Shown: positions 33,948-42,756 of the stretch, in pieces
How positions within the stretch are numbered: the first letter of the stretch is position 1
Layout: each line of letters opens with the position of its first letter
Source of the DNA: CAINVV01 sp037129695
GTDB taxonomy: Bacteria; Bacteroidota; Bacteroidia; Bacteroidales; Prolixibacteraceae
Reading direction: 5' to 3'
Length of the DNA stretch: 64,000 nucleotides
NCBI GenBank assembly: GCA_037129695.1
Contig: JBAXUL010000006.1
Coordinates: 10,902-74,901 of the forward strand
Translations under genes and position numbers: made by a program
The notes under the pieces: model-generated
Told to the model about the DNA's origin: nothing
What the model saw: the letters and a program-made list of their open reading frames with translations, nothing else
Database searches by the model: none

Positions 33948-34463
33948 TCAGGAAGCAGATTCTTCAGCAGGAGCTTCAGCCTGAACTTCGGCAGGAGCTT
34001 CCACTTTTTTTGCTTCTTTCACTTTAGCAGGAGTATCTGTAGCTTTTGGTTTGCGGGTACGACGTTTCTTTGTCGTATCAGCTTTTGGTGTTGACAACAT
34101 ATTCTCGTTATAGTCGACCAACTCGATCATACACATCTCAGCGTTATCACCCATACGATTACCAGTTTTTAAAATTCTGGTATATCCTCCCGGACGATCG
34201 CCAATTTTAACGATGATGTCGCGAAACAGTTCAGTAACTACCTGTTTGCTTTTCAGGTCACTAAACACTTCGCGTCTGTTGTGTGTACTATCTTCTTTCG
34301 CCCTGGTAATCAGAGGTTCAACATAGCTTCTCAACGCTTTTGCCTTGGCAAGAGTGGTTGTGATACGTTTGTGGAGCAAAAGAGAGTTTGCCATGTTGGA
34401 AAGCATCGCCTTCCTGTGTGAGCTGGTTCTACCTAAATGATTAAACCCTTTTCTATGTCTCAT
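33948..34463 (-). CDS. rplQ: 50S ribosomal protein L17
   Basis: The core of about 120 residues (MRHRKGFNHLGRTSSHRKAM...) is standard L17. It is followed by a roughly 45-residue Lys/Ala/Glu-rich tail (KKRRTRKP...PAEVQAEAPAEESAS), a low-complexity extension common in Bacteroidota that brings the protein to 171 residues. Last gene of the block, 5 bp after rpoA. Confidence 0.97.
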   Translation of the reverse strand: MRHRKGFNHLGRTSSHRKAMLSNMANSLLLHKRITTTLAKAKALRSYVEPLITRAKEDSTHNRREVFSDLKSKQVVTELFRDIIVKIGDRPGGYTRILKTGNRMGDNAEMCMIELVDYNENMLSTPKADTTKKRRTRKPKATDTPAKVKEAKKVEAPAEVQAEAPAEESAS

Positions 34464-34468
34464 TTCAA

Positions 34469-35461
34469 TTATTCCTTGTCTAATTTATACTTACTGATAT
34501 CCATCCCGAAACTCAAATTGAGATTGACCAATAAATCATCTAATTCTGTGAGGGATTTCTTGCCAAAATTTCTGAATTTAAGCAGGTCGTTCCGATTGTA
34601 AGTAACCAGTTCTCCAAGTGTTTCCACATCAGCTGCCTTCAGGCAATTGAGGGCACGCACGGATAGATCCAGGTCGACCAGCTTATTTTTCAGCAGTTGG
34701 CGCATATGCAGAATTTCCTCATCGAACTCTTCATTGGCAAATTTCTCGTCAGAGTCAAGTGTAATTTTCTCGTCGGAGAAGAGCATGAAATGGTAAATCA
34801 GAATTTTAGCTGCTTCCTTCAGTGCATCCTTCGGGTGAATAGAGCCATCAGTATGAATATCGATGACCAGTTTTTCATAGTCTGTTTTTTGCTCAACGCG
34901 ATAGTTCTCAACCGAATATTTCACATTTTTGATAGGTGTGAAAATTGAATCGATAGGAATCACGCCGAACTCTTCGTCAGCCGGTTTGTTTTCCACTCCA
35001 GGAACATATCCGCGGCCCTTCTCGATGGTCATCTCGATTTGAAGTTTCACGTCTGTTTCCATGTTGCAGATCGGTAAATCGGTATTCAAAACACGGAATC
35101 CGGTGATAAAGTTGTTGATGTCACCCGCCTTGAATTTGTTTTGGCCAAAAATTGTTACAGTAACTTTCTCACTGTCAAAATCTTCGACTACCTTTTTGAA
35201 ACGAATCTGTTTCAGGTTAAGTATCATCTCAGTGACGTCTTCAATCACACCGGGAATGGTTGAGAATTCATGCTCAACACCTTCGATTTTAATGGTTGTG
35301 ATTGCATACCCCTCGAGGGATGACAACAAAATTCTACGTAATGCATTCCCGATGGTAATACCATACCCGGGCTCAAGCGGACGAAATTCGAATTTACCGA
35401 CTTTGTCATCCGACTCAATCATGATCACCTTATCCGGCTTCTGGAAAGCTAAAATTGCCAT
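34469..35461 (-). CDS. rpoA: RNA polymerase alpha subunit
   Basis: 330 residues. The N-terminal assembly domain (GYGITIGNALRRILLSSLEGYAIT) is followed by a linker and the C-terminal helix-hairpin-helix domain (LSVRALNCLKAADVETLGELV...FGKKSLTELDDLL) that contacts activators and UP-element DNA. It sits between rpsD and rplQ as in most bacteria. Confidence 0.98.
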   Translation of the reverse strand: MAILAFQKPDKVIMIESDDKVGKFEFRPLEPGYGITIGNALRRILLSSLEGYAITTIKIEGVEHEFSTIPGVIEDVTEMILNLKQIRFKKVVEDFDSEKVTVTIFGQNKFKAGDINNFITGFRVLNTDLPICNMETDVKLQIEMTIEKGRGYVPGVENKPADEEFGVIPIDSIFTPIKNVKYSVENYRVEQKTDYEKLVIDIHTDGSIHPKDALKEAAKILIYHFMLFSDEKITLDSDEKFANEEFDEEILHMRQLLKNKLVDLDLSVRALNCLKAADVETLGELVTYNRNDLLKFRNFGKKSLTELDDLLVNLNLSFGMDISKYKLDKE

Positions 35462-35475
35462 AAACCTTATATTAA

Positions 35476-36084
35476 TTATTTCGAATACAATTCGACGATT
35501 AACTGTTCCTTGATGTTTTCAGGAATTTCTTCTCTCTCAGGTACGTTTAGAAATTTACCAGCTTTCGCTTCGCCATTCCATTCCAACCAGGAGAAACTTG
35601 TATGACGACGAGAAGAAAGAGAATCAGTGATAGCTACCAGAGATTTTGATTTTTCACGAACGGCAACTACTTCACCGGGACGTACAGAATAGGAAGGGAT
35701 GTTGACCACTTCACCATTGACAGTAATGTGTTTATGCGATACCAGTTGTCGGGCACCCGCACGGCTTGGAGAAATCCCCAAACGGAAAACCACGTTGTCC
35801 AAACGGCTTTCAAGAAGCTGTAAAAGAACAGTACCGGTAATTCCTTTGTGTGAATGTGCTTTTTCGAACAAATTGCGGAATTGACGCTCTAAAACGCCAT
35901 ACATGTATTTCGCTTTTTGTTTTTCTTTCAGCTGAGTACCATATTCAGATACTTTTTTACGGCGTTTGCTGTTGCCGTGCATTCCCGGAGGGAAGTTTTT
36001 GTGTTCAAATGCTTTATCGGGGCCATAAATTGGCTCTCCGAATTTTCTAGCAATCTTTGATTTAGGACCTATGTATCTTGCCAT
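35476..36084 (-). CDS. rpsD: 30S ribosomal protein S4
   Basis: 202 residues with the S4 RNA-binding domain (LESRLDNVVFRLGISPSRAGARQLVSHKHITVNG). The N-terminal region lacks the Cys cluster of the zinc-binding form. S4 nucleates 30S assembly and in many bacteria represses the alpha operon by binding its leader. A structured leader is present upstream of infA here. Confidence 0.97.
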   Translation of the reverse strand: MARYIGPKSKIARKFGEPIYGPDKAFEHKNFPPGMHGNSKRRKKVSEYGTQLKEKQKAKYMYGVLERQFRNLFEKAHSHKGITGTVLLQLLESRLDNVVFRLGISPSRAGARQLVSHKHITVNGEVVNIPSYSVRPGEVVAVREKSKSLVAITDSLSSRRHTSFSWLEWNGEAKAGKFLNVPEREEIPENIKEQLIVELYSK

Positions 36085-36109
36085 GTTTTTTAATTTAATT
36101 TACTTCTGA

Positions 36110-36499
36110 TTAGACACGACGACGTTTAGGAGGACGACAACCGTTATGAGGCATTGGGGTAACATCGACGATCTCAGTCACCTGGATACCAACATTAGCG
36201 ATAGCACGAATCGCAGATTCGCGGCCGTTCCCCGGTCCCTTCACATAAACTTTAACCTTCCGTAAGCCAAGGTCGAACGCAGTTTTAGCACACTCTTCAG
36301 AAGCCGTTTGGGCTGCATAGGGAGTGTTTTTCTTTGAACCGCGGAAGCCTTTTTTTCCAGCTGATGACCAGGAGATTACCTCTCCATTGTTGTTGGTCAT
36401 CGAAATGATAATATTATTAAAAGAAGATGTAACGTGAGCCTGTCCAACAGCCTCTACATTGACAACCCTTTTCTTAGATATTCCAGTCTTTTTTGCCAT
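36110..36499 (-). CDS. rpsK: 30S ribosomal protein S11
   Basis: 129 residues, standard length. Contains AHVTSSFNNIIISMTN and the C-terminal PMPHNGCRPPKRRRV. Platform protein of the small subunit, contacting mRNA near the Shine-Dalgarno helix. 12 bp downstream of rpsM. Confidence 0.97.
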   Translation of the reverse strand: MAKKTGISKKRVVNVEAVGQAHVTSSFNNIIISMTNNNGEVISWSSAGKKGFRGSKKNTPYAAQTASEECAKTAFDLGLRKVKVYVKGPGNGRESAIRAIANVGIQVTEIVDVTPMPHNGCRPPKRRRV

Positions 36500-36511
36500 C
36501 TCTACTTATTC

Positions 36512-36889
36512 TTATTTAGTAGCTTTCTTCTTATTTGCAACTGTCTTCTTTTTACCTTTACGGGTACGGGCATTGTTTTTAGTACTTTGTCCACGAACCG
36601 GCAGGCCTAAACGATGACGAATGCCACGATAACAACCAATGTCCATCAAACGTTTGATGCTCATCTGGTTCTCGGAACGAAGCTCACCCTCGACCTTGAA
36701 ACCGTCAGTAATCACCTTACGAATTGAACCGAACTGATCATCATTCCATTCACTCACTTTGATGTTTTTGTCTACACCCGCTTTTTCGAGAATTTCGTTA
36801 GAGCGGCTGCGGCCAATTCCAAAGATATAAGTCAGGGCGATCTCGCCTCTTTTGTTATTTGGTATGTCTACACCAACTATTCGAGCCAT
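36512..36889 (-). CDS. rpsM: 30S ribosomal protein S13
   Basis: 125 residues beginning MARIVGVDIPNNKRGEIALTYI, with the conserved RGIRHRLGLPVRGQSTKNNARTRKG region and a Lys-rich tail that contacts the tRNA P site and the subunit bridge. Downstream of rpmJ. Confidence 0.97.
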   Translation of the reverse strand: MARIVGVDIPNNKRGEIALTYIFGIGRSRSNEILEKAGVDKNIKVSEWNDDQFGSIRKVITDGFKVEGELRSENQMSIKRLMDIGCYRGIRHRLGLPVRGQSTKNNARTRKGKKKTVANKKKATK

Positions 36890-36930
36890 AATCTTATATT
36901 GATTAAAAAATCGTTATAAATTTAACATTT

Positions 36931-37047
36931 TTAACCCTGACGTTGTTTGAACTTCGGGTTTTTTTTGTTTATCACGTAGAGACGTCCCTTACGGCTTACA
37001 ATCTTGCATTCCGCACTACGTTTCTTAATGGATGCCCTTACTTTCAT
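36931..37047 (-). CDS. rpmJ: 50S ribosomal protein L36, zinc-free form
   Basis: A 38-codon gene, MKVRASIKKRSAECKIV...NPKFKQRQG, in the usual place between infA and rpsM. Of the CxxC...C...H zinc ribbon of canonical L36, only one Cys (residue 14) remains. The other positions are Ser, Asn and Phe. This is the C-minus type, expected to need no zinc. Start ATG at 37047. Confidence 0.95.
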   Translation of the reverse strand: MKVRASIKKRSAECKIVSRKGRLYVINKKNPKFKQRQG

Positions 37048-37058
37048 TTTTCTACTTT

Positions 37059-37280
37059 TTAATTTTTGTATCTGAAAGAGATTCTTCCTTTGCTAAGGTC
37101 ATATGGTGACATTTCAACCTTCACTTTGTCGCCAGGCAGAATTTTGATGTAGTGCATGCGCATTTTACCCGAAATATGGGCCGTTATCACATGACCGTTT
37201 TGCAATTCCACCCGGAACATAGCATTTGACAATGCTTCGATAATTGTTCCGTCTTGTTCAATAAATGATTGTTTTGACAT
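37059..37280 (-). CDS. infA: translation initiation factor IF-1
   Basis: 73 residues, a single OB fold (QDGTIIEALSNAMFRVELQNGHVITAHISGKMRMHYI...) with the C-terminal YDLSKGRISFRYKN. It binds the ribosomal A site during initiation. It is the first gene after the promoter and leader in the 421-bp gap, so it probably heads a separate infA-rpmJ-rpsM-rpsK-rpsD-rpoA-rplQ transcript. Confidence 0.97.
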   Translation of the reverse strand: MSKQSFIEQDGTIIEALSNAMFRVELQNGHVITAHISGKMRMHYIKILPGDKVKVEMSPYDLSKGRISFRYKN

Positions 37281-37441
37281 AGAAACTAATACTTCTGCAT
37301 TAATGTTGAAAATTCAAACTATTTCCTCAAACTGCTCCTGAGAGCAAACCTTAACATTCTTTCAAGTCCCAGAGTTCAAAAGATGAGACACCTTTCTGTT
37401 CCTTCCAACACCCGATAAAGATGGTTTTTTCATTGCCGCGC

Positions 37442-37472
37442 TTATTCTCTGGCGATTAAACCAGGAGAATAA
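37442..37472 (-). promoter_or_regulatory. leader hairpin upstream of infA
   Basis: TTATTCTCTGG (37442-37452) pairs with CCAGGAGAATAA (37461-37472) with a single bulged base over an 8-nt loop. It lies 40-70 nt into the transcript predicted from the promoter at 37511. There is no T-tract, so it is not a terminator. Candidate site for autoregulation by S4 or another ribosomal protein. Confidence 0.5.
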
Positions 37473-37510
37473 TCTTGAAAAAACTTAGTTGATCTTATTT
37501 TTCAGGTCGG

Positions 37511-37541
37511 CAAAGATACTGAAAAGAAAAAATAGATGCAA
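37511..37541 (-). promoter_or_regulatory. promoter of the infA-alpha operon
   Basis: Read on the minus strand, TTG (37541-37539), a 20-nt spacer and TATCTTTG (37518-37511) match the Bacteroidota promoter TTG-N19-20-TAnnTTTG. This would give a leader of about 220 nt before infA. Confidence 0.65.
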
Positions 37542-37701
37542 CACTCTTTTTAGGAAACAGGTAAACTTCTGTCAAATGATCCGAATGCATCAGCCGGTAA
37601 CTTACTAGGTTCCGGACTGATTTATAATGATGCTGTTATACAGCTAACTTGCCAGGATAAATTAATTTCCTCACAACAGGAAGGATGAAACATCCCTCTT
37701 T

Positions 37702-39045
37702 TTACATGCTCGCACCAGCAGTGCGTCCTTTGATCCGTCCCGACTTAAGCAATCCGTCATAGTGGCGCATCAGCAGGTGACTCTCAATTTGCTGTAAAGT
37801 GTCAAGAATAACCCCGACCAATATCAGCAATGATGTGCCCCCAAAGAAATGTGCAAACTGCGAATTGATGCCTAAGATCATGGCAAATGCAGGCAATATG
37901 GTAATCAGACCAAGGAAGATAGAACCAGGCAATGTAATTCTCGACATGATAGTATCGATGTACTCTGCAGTCCTTTTTCCAGGTTTGATCCCAGGAATAA
38001 ACCCGCCATTCTTCTTCATGTCCTCAGCCATTTGGTTCGGATTGATGGTGATAGCAGTATAGAAGTAGGTAAAAACGATTACCATCAGAAACATGACCGA
38101 ATTATACCAGAAACCGGTGTAATTGGAAAAAGAAGCGAACATTCTTCCGAGTGTCTCAGATGAAAAGAGACCGGCCATTGTTGCAGGGATGAACATAATT
38201 GCCTGGGCAAAAATGATAGGCATAACACCTGCTGCATTGACTTTAAGGGGAATGTACTGACGAACACCGCCGTATTGACGATTTCCAACGATTCTTTTCG
38301 CATACTGAACAGGAACCTTGCGGGTACCCTGAACCAACAGGATGGTACTGGCAATGACCAGAAGGAAGACAATCATTTCTACGATCATCATGATAAATCC
38401 ACGCCCTTGCTCGGCCATACGGCTGGCAAATTCCTGAGCCAGCGATTGCGGTAAGCGTGCGATAATACCAATCATAATGATCAGAGAGATACCATTTCCA
38501 ATGCCTTTATCCGTGATCCGCTCACCAAGCCACATGATAAACATAGAGCCGGCTGCAAGAACAATGGTTGAACTCAGGTTGAATGCAAAAGCAGGTATCA
38601 GGAAAGCTGCCTCAGGAAGTTGGAATCTCAAGTTGGCCAAATATGCCCAACCCTGGAACACCAAAATCACAACGGTCAAATAACGAGTCATCTGGTTGAT
38701 TTTTCTTCTGCCGGATTCTCCTTCTTTCTGCAGTCTCTGAATGTAAGGAACTGCAAAACCCAGGAGCTGAATTACGATCGAGGCACTGATGTAAGGCATG
38801 ATACCCAACGCAAAAATGGATGCATTTGAAAAAGCACCTCCGGAGAACATGTTCAGAAGTCCGAGAATACCATCTGAGGTCTGACTTTTTAAAGCTTCAA
38901 AATGAAGAGGATTCGGATCAATTCCAGGTAAAATAACGAATGACCCGAATCGGTATACCATAAGGAATAACAGGGTCACACTTAACCGGGATCTTAAATC
39001 CTCAATTTTATATATGTTCTTAAGCGTCTCGATCAACTTTTTCAT
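37702..39045 (-). CDS. secY: preprotein translocase subunit SecY
   Basis: 447 residues with ten predicted membrane helices, the central channel of the Sec translocon. Starts MKKLIETLKNIYKIEDLRSRLSVTLLFLMVYRFGSFV. The plug and lateral-gate helices are recognisable, with cytosolic KRIVGNRQYGGVRQYIPLKVN and FIPGIKPGKRTAEY loops. It lies 5 bp after rplO and ends the spc portion. Confidence 0.97.
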   Translation of the reverse strand: MKKLIETLKNIYKIEDLRSRLSVTLLFLMVYRFGSFVILPGIDPNPLHFEALKSQTSDGILGLLNMFSGGAFSNASIFALGIMPYISASIVIQLLGFAVPYIQRLQKEGESGRRKINQMTRYLTVVILVFQGWAYLANLRFQLPEAAFLIPAFAFNLSSTIVLAAGSMFIMWLGERITDKGIGNGISLIIMIGIIARLPQSLAQEFASRMAEQGRGFIMMIVEMIVFLLVIASTILLVQGTRKVPVQYAKRIVGNRQYGGVRQYIPLKVNAAGVMPIIFAQAIMFIPATMAGLFSSETLGRMFASFSNYTGFWYNSVMFLMVIVFTYFYTAITINPNQMAEDMKKNGGFIPGIKPGKRTAEYIDTIMSRITLPGSIFLGLITILPAFAMILGINSQFAHFFGGTSLLILVGVILDTLQQIESHLLMRHYDGLLKSGRIKGRTAGASM

Positions 39046-39050
39046 CAGAA

Positions 39051-39497
39051 TCAGATTAATTCAGTAGTACCTTCCAACTTTTCAATGGCTTCTTTGGCTG
39101 TTTTGGAGAATGCATGGGCCTTTACTTCCAGTTTGCTTTTCAGTTCACCTTTGGCAAGAATCTTGACTTTGTCATTTTTACTGACAAATCCAGCTTCCAT
39201 AAAAGTCTGAAAATCAATGGTTGTAACATTCAAATCCTCTGACAGCTGTTGCAGCACACTGAGGTTGATTGCCTTGTATTCAACGCGATTGATGTTCTTG
39301 AAGCCAAACTTCGGTACAAGTCTTTGTAAAGGCATCTGTCCACCCTGGAAACTTCTTTTCGAAGAGTAACCAGACCGTGACTTTGCTCCTTTGTGACCAC
39401 GTGTAGATGTACCACCGTGTCCTGAACCTTGTCCGCGACCAATCCGTTTTTCTTTTTTAACAGAACCTGCAGCAGGTTTTAAGTTATTTAATTCCAT
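39051..39497 (-). CDS. rplO: 50S ribosomal protein L15
   Basis: 148 residues. The basic Gly-rich N-terminal extension GRGQGSGHGGTSTRGHKGAKSRSGYSSKRSFQGGQMPLQRLVPK is the L15 hallmark. The globular C-terminal domain follows. Between rpmD and secY. Confidence 0.97.
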   Translation of the reverse strand: MELNNLKPAAGSVKKEKRIGRGQGSGHGGTSTRGHKGAKSRSGYSSKRSFQGGQMPLQRLVPKFGFKNINRVEYKAINLSVLQQLSEDLNVTTIDFQTFMEAGFVSKNDKVKILAKGELKSKLEVKAHAFSKTAKEAIEKLEGTTELI

Positions 39498-39510
39498 TTC
39501 TTAAGAAATA

Positions 39511-39693
39511 TTATTCGTTAACTTCTTCAACCTTCACCAAATGTTGAAGCTTTCTAACCATTCCCATAATCTCGGGTGATGACTCATGAATCTTTGGTTG
39601 ATTCAATTTGTGCAGTCCGAGCGCATCGATAATTTTCTTCTGAGCTTTTGATGCGCCAATTTTGCTCTTAAACTGTGTAATACGAATTTTCAT
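39511..39693 (-). CDS. rpmD: 50S ribosomal protein L30
   Basis: 60 residues (MKIRITQFKSKIGASKAQKKIIDALGLHKLNQ...), the full bacterial length. 11 bp downstream of rpsE. Confidence 0.96.
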   Translation of the reverse strand: MKIRITQFKSKIGASKAQKKIIDALGLHKLNQPKIHESSPEIMGMVRKLQHLVKVEEVNE

Positions 39694-39704
39694 AATGTAT
39701 AGAT

Positions 39705-40220
39705 TTATCCGTTAAACACTTTATCCAGAGCCACACCACGGTGTTCTGCAACAGTGTATGCATCTCTCAGTTCGACCAATGCTTCGAATGTTGCTTTTAC
39801 CAGGTTATGAGGGTTAGATGATCCTTTGGACTTAGCCAGAATATCGTGTATGCCAACACTCTCCAACACGGCGCGCATAGCACCTCCGGCTTTGACACCG
39901 GTACCTGAAGAAGCAGGTTTCAACAATACATTAGCACCTCCAAATTTCGCAGTCTGTTCGTGAGGAACAGTACCATGAATAATTGGAATCTTTACAAGGT
40001 TTTTCTTAGCTGCATCAACGCCTTTGGCAATAGCTGCAGTTACCTCACTGGCTTTTCCAAGACCCCAGCCTACAATTCCGTCTTCGTTTCCGACAACGAC
40101 AATCGCAGAAAAACTGAAAGTTCTACCTCCTTTGGTAACCTTGGTGACCCGGTTGATTGCAACTAACCTGTCCTTAAGCTCGAGATCGCTGGTTTTTACT
40201 TTTTTAATATTTTTCGCCAT
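39705..40220 (-). CDS. rpsE: 30S ribosomal protein S5
   Basis: 171 residues. The N-terminal double-stranded-RNA-binding-like domain (LKDRLVAINRVTKVTKGGRTFSFSAIVVVGNEDGIVGWGLGKA) and C-terminal domain (KPASSGTGVKAGGAMRAVLESVGI) are intact. It acts in decoding accuracy and mRNA unwinding. Confidence 0.97.
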   Translation of the reverse strand: MAKNIKKVKTSDLELKDRLVAINRVTKVTKGGRTFSFSAIVVVGNEDGIVGWGLGKASEVTAAIAKGVDAAKKNLVKIPIIHGTVPHEQTAKFGGANVLLKPASSGTGVKAGGAMRAVLESVGIHDILAKSKGSSNPHNLVKATFEALVELRDAYTVAEHRGVALDKVFNG

Positions 40221-40225
40221 AACGG

Positions 40226-40582
40226 TTATATTTTTAAACCTCCTTCACGTGCAGCTTCAGCAACTGCTTTAACTCGTCCATGATATAAATTACCTCCACG
40301 ATCGAAACTGGCAGCAGTAATACCGGCAGCAAGTGCCTTTTCAGCAGCCATTTTTCCGACCAATGCGGCTTTTTCAGTTTTGGTTCCGGCTTGAGAAGCG
40401 ATTTCTTTGTTTAATGAAGAAACTGCCAACAAGGTTTTTCCCGCTACATCGTCTACAAACTGAACAGATATCTGTTTATTGCTACGAAAGATACTCATGC
40501 GGGGGACCTCTGAGGAACCGGAAATAACTTTCCGGATTCTCATGCGAATTCTATCTCTTCTTTGAATTTTTGTGAGAGCCAT
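40226..40582 (-). CDS. rplR: 50S ribosomal protein L18
   Basis: 118 residues, 5S rRNA-binding. Contains RRDRIRMRIRKVISGSSEVPRMSIFRSNKQISVQFVDD and the C-terminal FDRGGNLYHGRVKAVAEAAREGGLKI. 5 bp before rpsE. Confidence 0.97.
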   Translation of the reverse strand: MALTKIQRRDRIRMRIRKVISGSSEVPRMSIFRSNKQISVQFVDDVAGKTLLAVSSLNKEIASQAGTKTEKAALVGKMAAEKALAAGITAASFDRGGNLYHGRVKAVAEAAREGGLKI

Positions 40583-40595
40583 AACTAAAAATCAT

Positions 40596-41153
40596 TTATT
40601 TTTTAGAAGCTGACTTACCAGCTTTACGACGTAGTACTTCGCCAACAAATTTAACACCCTTGCCTTTGTAAGGTTCCGGCATTCTAAACGACCTGATTTT
40701 TGCAGCAACATGCCCGATCAGCTGTTTGTCAGCACACTTGAGTGTGATAATCGGATTTGCGCGTTTGTCAGTAACAGCTGTGACACTAACCTCATTTGGT
40801 AATTGAAGGTAAGTATGGTGAGAATGTCCCAATACCAGATCCAAGATCTGTTCCTGAGAATCTGCACGGTAACCAACCCCAACCAGTTCGAGTTTCACTT
40901 CATAGCCTTTTGAAACACCCTGAACCATGTTGTTCAGCAGTGAGCGGTACAATCCGTGCATGGCACGGTGACGTTTTTGATCAGTAGGACGTTTTACCAA
41001 AATCTGACCATTTTCAATCACGACTTCGATTTCCTTGTCCACTTTCTGTGTGAGTGTGCCCAGGGCGCCTTTAACGGTGACAATATTTTCACTGTCTACG
41101 TTCAGCGTAACTCCGGCGGGTAAATCAATGGGAAGTTTTCCAATCCTTGACAT
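40596..41153 (-). CDS. rplF: 50S ribosomal protein L6
   Basis: 185 residues with the two L6 repeats and the conserved C-terminal PEPYKGKGVKFVGEVLRRKAGKSASKK. It binds near the sarcin-ricin loop and factor site. Confidence 0.97.
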   Translation of the reverse strand: MSRIGKLPIDLPAGVTLNVDSENIVTVKGALGTLTQKVDKEIEVVIENGQILVKRPTDQKRHRAMHGLYRSLLNNMVQGVSKGYEVKLELVGVGYRADSQEQILDLVLGHSHHTYLQLPNEVSVTAVTDKRANPIITLKCADKQLIGHVAAKIRSFRMPEPYKGKGVKFVGEVLRRKAGKSASKK

Positions 41154-41168
41154 AATAATCCTCCTTAA

Positions 41169-41567
41169 TTAATAAACGTAACATAATATTTCACCGCCAA
41201 CATTCATGTCTTTCGCTTCCTTATCGGTAATAACACCTTTGGAAGTTGAGATGATTGCGATGCCCAAACCGTTCAATACCCTTGGGACATCTTCAATTCC
41301 GCAATAGCGGCGAAGTCCCGGTTTAGAGACACGTTTTAGATTTTTGATCGCCGGAGTACCATCAGCAGGATGGTACTTTAGGGCAATTTTAATGCTTCCC
41401 TGATAGTTGACTTCTTCGTCGAACTTATAATTGAGTATATACCCTTTTTCTTTCAGAATTCTGGTAATCTCTTTTTTAATGTTTGACGCAGGGATTTCCA
41501 CGACTTTATGTTTTGCCTTGATGGCATTTCTTAGTCGGGTCAAGTAATCTGCAATAGGATCTGTCAT
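41169..41567 (-). CDS. rpsH: 30S ribosomal protein S8
   Basis: 132 residues starting MTDPIADYLTRLRNAIKAKHKVVEIPAS and ending STSKGVITDKEAKDMNVGGEILCYVY. It binds the central domain of 16S rRNA and is the spc-operon repressor in enterobacteria. Whether that holds here is unknown. Confidence 0.97.
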   Translation of the reverse strand: MTDPIADYLTRLRNAIKAKHKVVEIPASNIKKEITRILKEKGYILNYKFDEEVNYQGSIKIALKYHPADGTPAIKNLKRVSKPGLRRYCGIEDVPRVLNGLGIAIISTSKGVITDKEAKDMNVGGEILCYVY

Positions 41568-41587
41568 TCTTGCAATAATTTAAACGA

Positions 41588-41857
41588 TTACCAACTTGCT
41601 TTTTTAACTCCGGGTATTAGGCCACTTGAGGCCATTTCCCGGAACTGAATTCTGGAAACTCCAAACTGACGCATGTATCCTTTCGGACGTCCCGTCAGTT
41701 TGCAACGATTGTGCAGGCGAGTTTTAGCCGAATTTTTAGGCAGGAGGCTCATACCGATGTAATCACCTTCAGCTTTTAATTTGGCACGCTTTGCCGCAAA
41801 TCTTTCAACGAGTTTTGCACGCTTCACTTCGCGGGCTTTCATTGATTCTTTAGCCAT
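41588..41857 (-). CDS. rpsN: 30S ribosomal protein S14, zinc-free long form
   Basis: 89 residues. The CxxC pairs of the zinc-type S14 are absent (TRLHNRCKLTGRPKGYMRQFGVSRIQFREMA), so this is the C-minus, longer type. The length and N-terminal basic helix fit. Between rplE and rpsH. Confidence 0.96.
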   Translation of the reverse strand: MAKESMKAREVKRAKLVERFAAKRAKLKAEGDYIGMSLLPKNSAKTRLHNRCKLTGRPKGYMRQFGVSRIQFREMASSGLIPGVKKASW

Positions 41858-41862
41858 ATCTT

Positions 41863-42420
41863 TTAGTTCTTTTTTGCGTTCTTAAACGGTAAACCAAAAC
41901 TCTTCAGTAGTGCATATCCCTCTTCGTCGTTTTTTGCAGTCGTAACGAAAGTGATATTGTAACCATTCATTTTGGTTACTTTATCCATCACGATTTCAGG
42001 GAAAATGATCTGCTCGGTTACACCGAGTGTATAGTTGCCACTACCGTCGAATTTATCGGCTATGCCTTTGAAGTCGCGGATACGGGGCAGTGCAATAGAA
42101 ACCAAACGATCTAAGAATTCATACATACGGTCGGCACGAAGGGTAACCCTCAGGCCAATCGGCATTTTCTTACGAAGTTTGAAGTTGGCAATGTCCTTGC
42201 GGGAGATGGTAGATACCGGTTTTTGTCCGCTGATGGATGTTAGCTCTTCGATGGCTACCTCCATGATTTTTTTGTCAGCGATCGCAGAACCAAGACCTTG
42301 ATTAATGATAATTTTCTCGAGTACCGGAACCTGCATGATAGATTTGTAGCTAAACTCTTTCTGCATGGCAGGAACTATCTCCTCTTGATATTTACGCTTA
42401 AAAGTAGGTGTGTATCCCAT
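41863..42420 (-). CDS. rplE: 50S ribosomal protein L5
   Basis: 185 residues, 5S rRNA-binding (VLEKIIINQGLGSAIADKK, ISGQKPVSTISRKDIANFKLRKKMPIG). Its ATG shares one base with the rplX stop (TAATG), indicating coupled translation. Confidence 0.97.
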   Translation of the reverse strand: MGYTPTFKRKYQEEIVPAMQKEFSYKSIMQVPVLEKIIINQGLGSAIADKKIMEVAIEELTSISGQKPVSTISRKDIANFKLRKKMPIGLRVTLRADRMYEFLDRLVSIALPRIRDFKGIADKFDGSGNYTLGVTEQIIFPEIVMDKVTKMNGYNITFVTTAKNDEEGYALLKSFGLPFKNAKKN

Positions 42421-42743
42421 TACTTAATCTCCTCTCCTGATTTTTTTGAATACCTGACTAATTTACCGTCCTTACCGAGTTTGCGCCCGATCCGGGTCGG
42501 CTTACCCGTTTTTGGATCTTTCAACATCAGGTTGGATACGTGTATAGACGCTTCCTGTTTGATGATGCCTCCCTGAGGGTGCTTGGCATTTGGCTTGGTA
42601 TGTTTAGATACCATGTTAACGCCTTCGACGATGGCACGATCCTTTTCTCTGACCACTTCAAGTACTTTCCCTTCGGAGCCTCTTGAATTGCCGGAGATTA
42701 CGACGACCGTGTCTCCTTTCTTTACATGTGATTTTTTCTGCAT
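42420..42743 (-). CDS. rplX: 50S ribosomal protein L24
   Basis: 107 residues with a KOW motif (HVKKGDTVVVISGNSRGSEGKVLEVV). An assembly initiator of the large subunit near the exit tunnel. Coupled to rplE by a one-base overlap. Confidence 0.97.
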   Translation of the reverse strand: MQKKSHVKKGDTVVVISGNSRGSEGKVLEVVREKDRAIVEGVNMVSKHTKPNAKHPQGGIIKQEASIHVSNLMLKDPKTGKPTRIGRKLGKDGKLVRYSKKSGEEIK

Positions 42744-42756
42744 GGTCTGATTAATA

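Larger units (their letters stand above)
37281..37701. other. secY-infA gap, the usual position of map
   Basis: 421 bp without a credible ORF. In many Bacteroidota map (methionine aminopeptidase) lies here. I see no trace of its metal-binding motifs in any frame. The gap instead holds a promoter and a strong leader hairpin on the minus strand. Confidence 0.6.
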
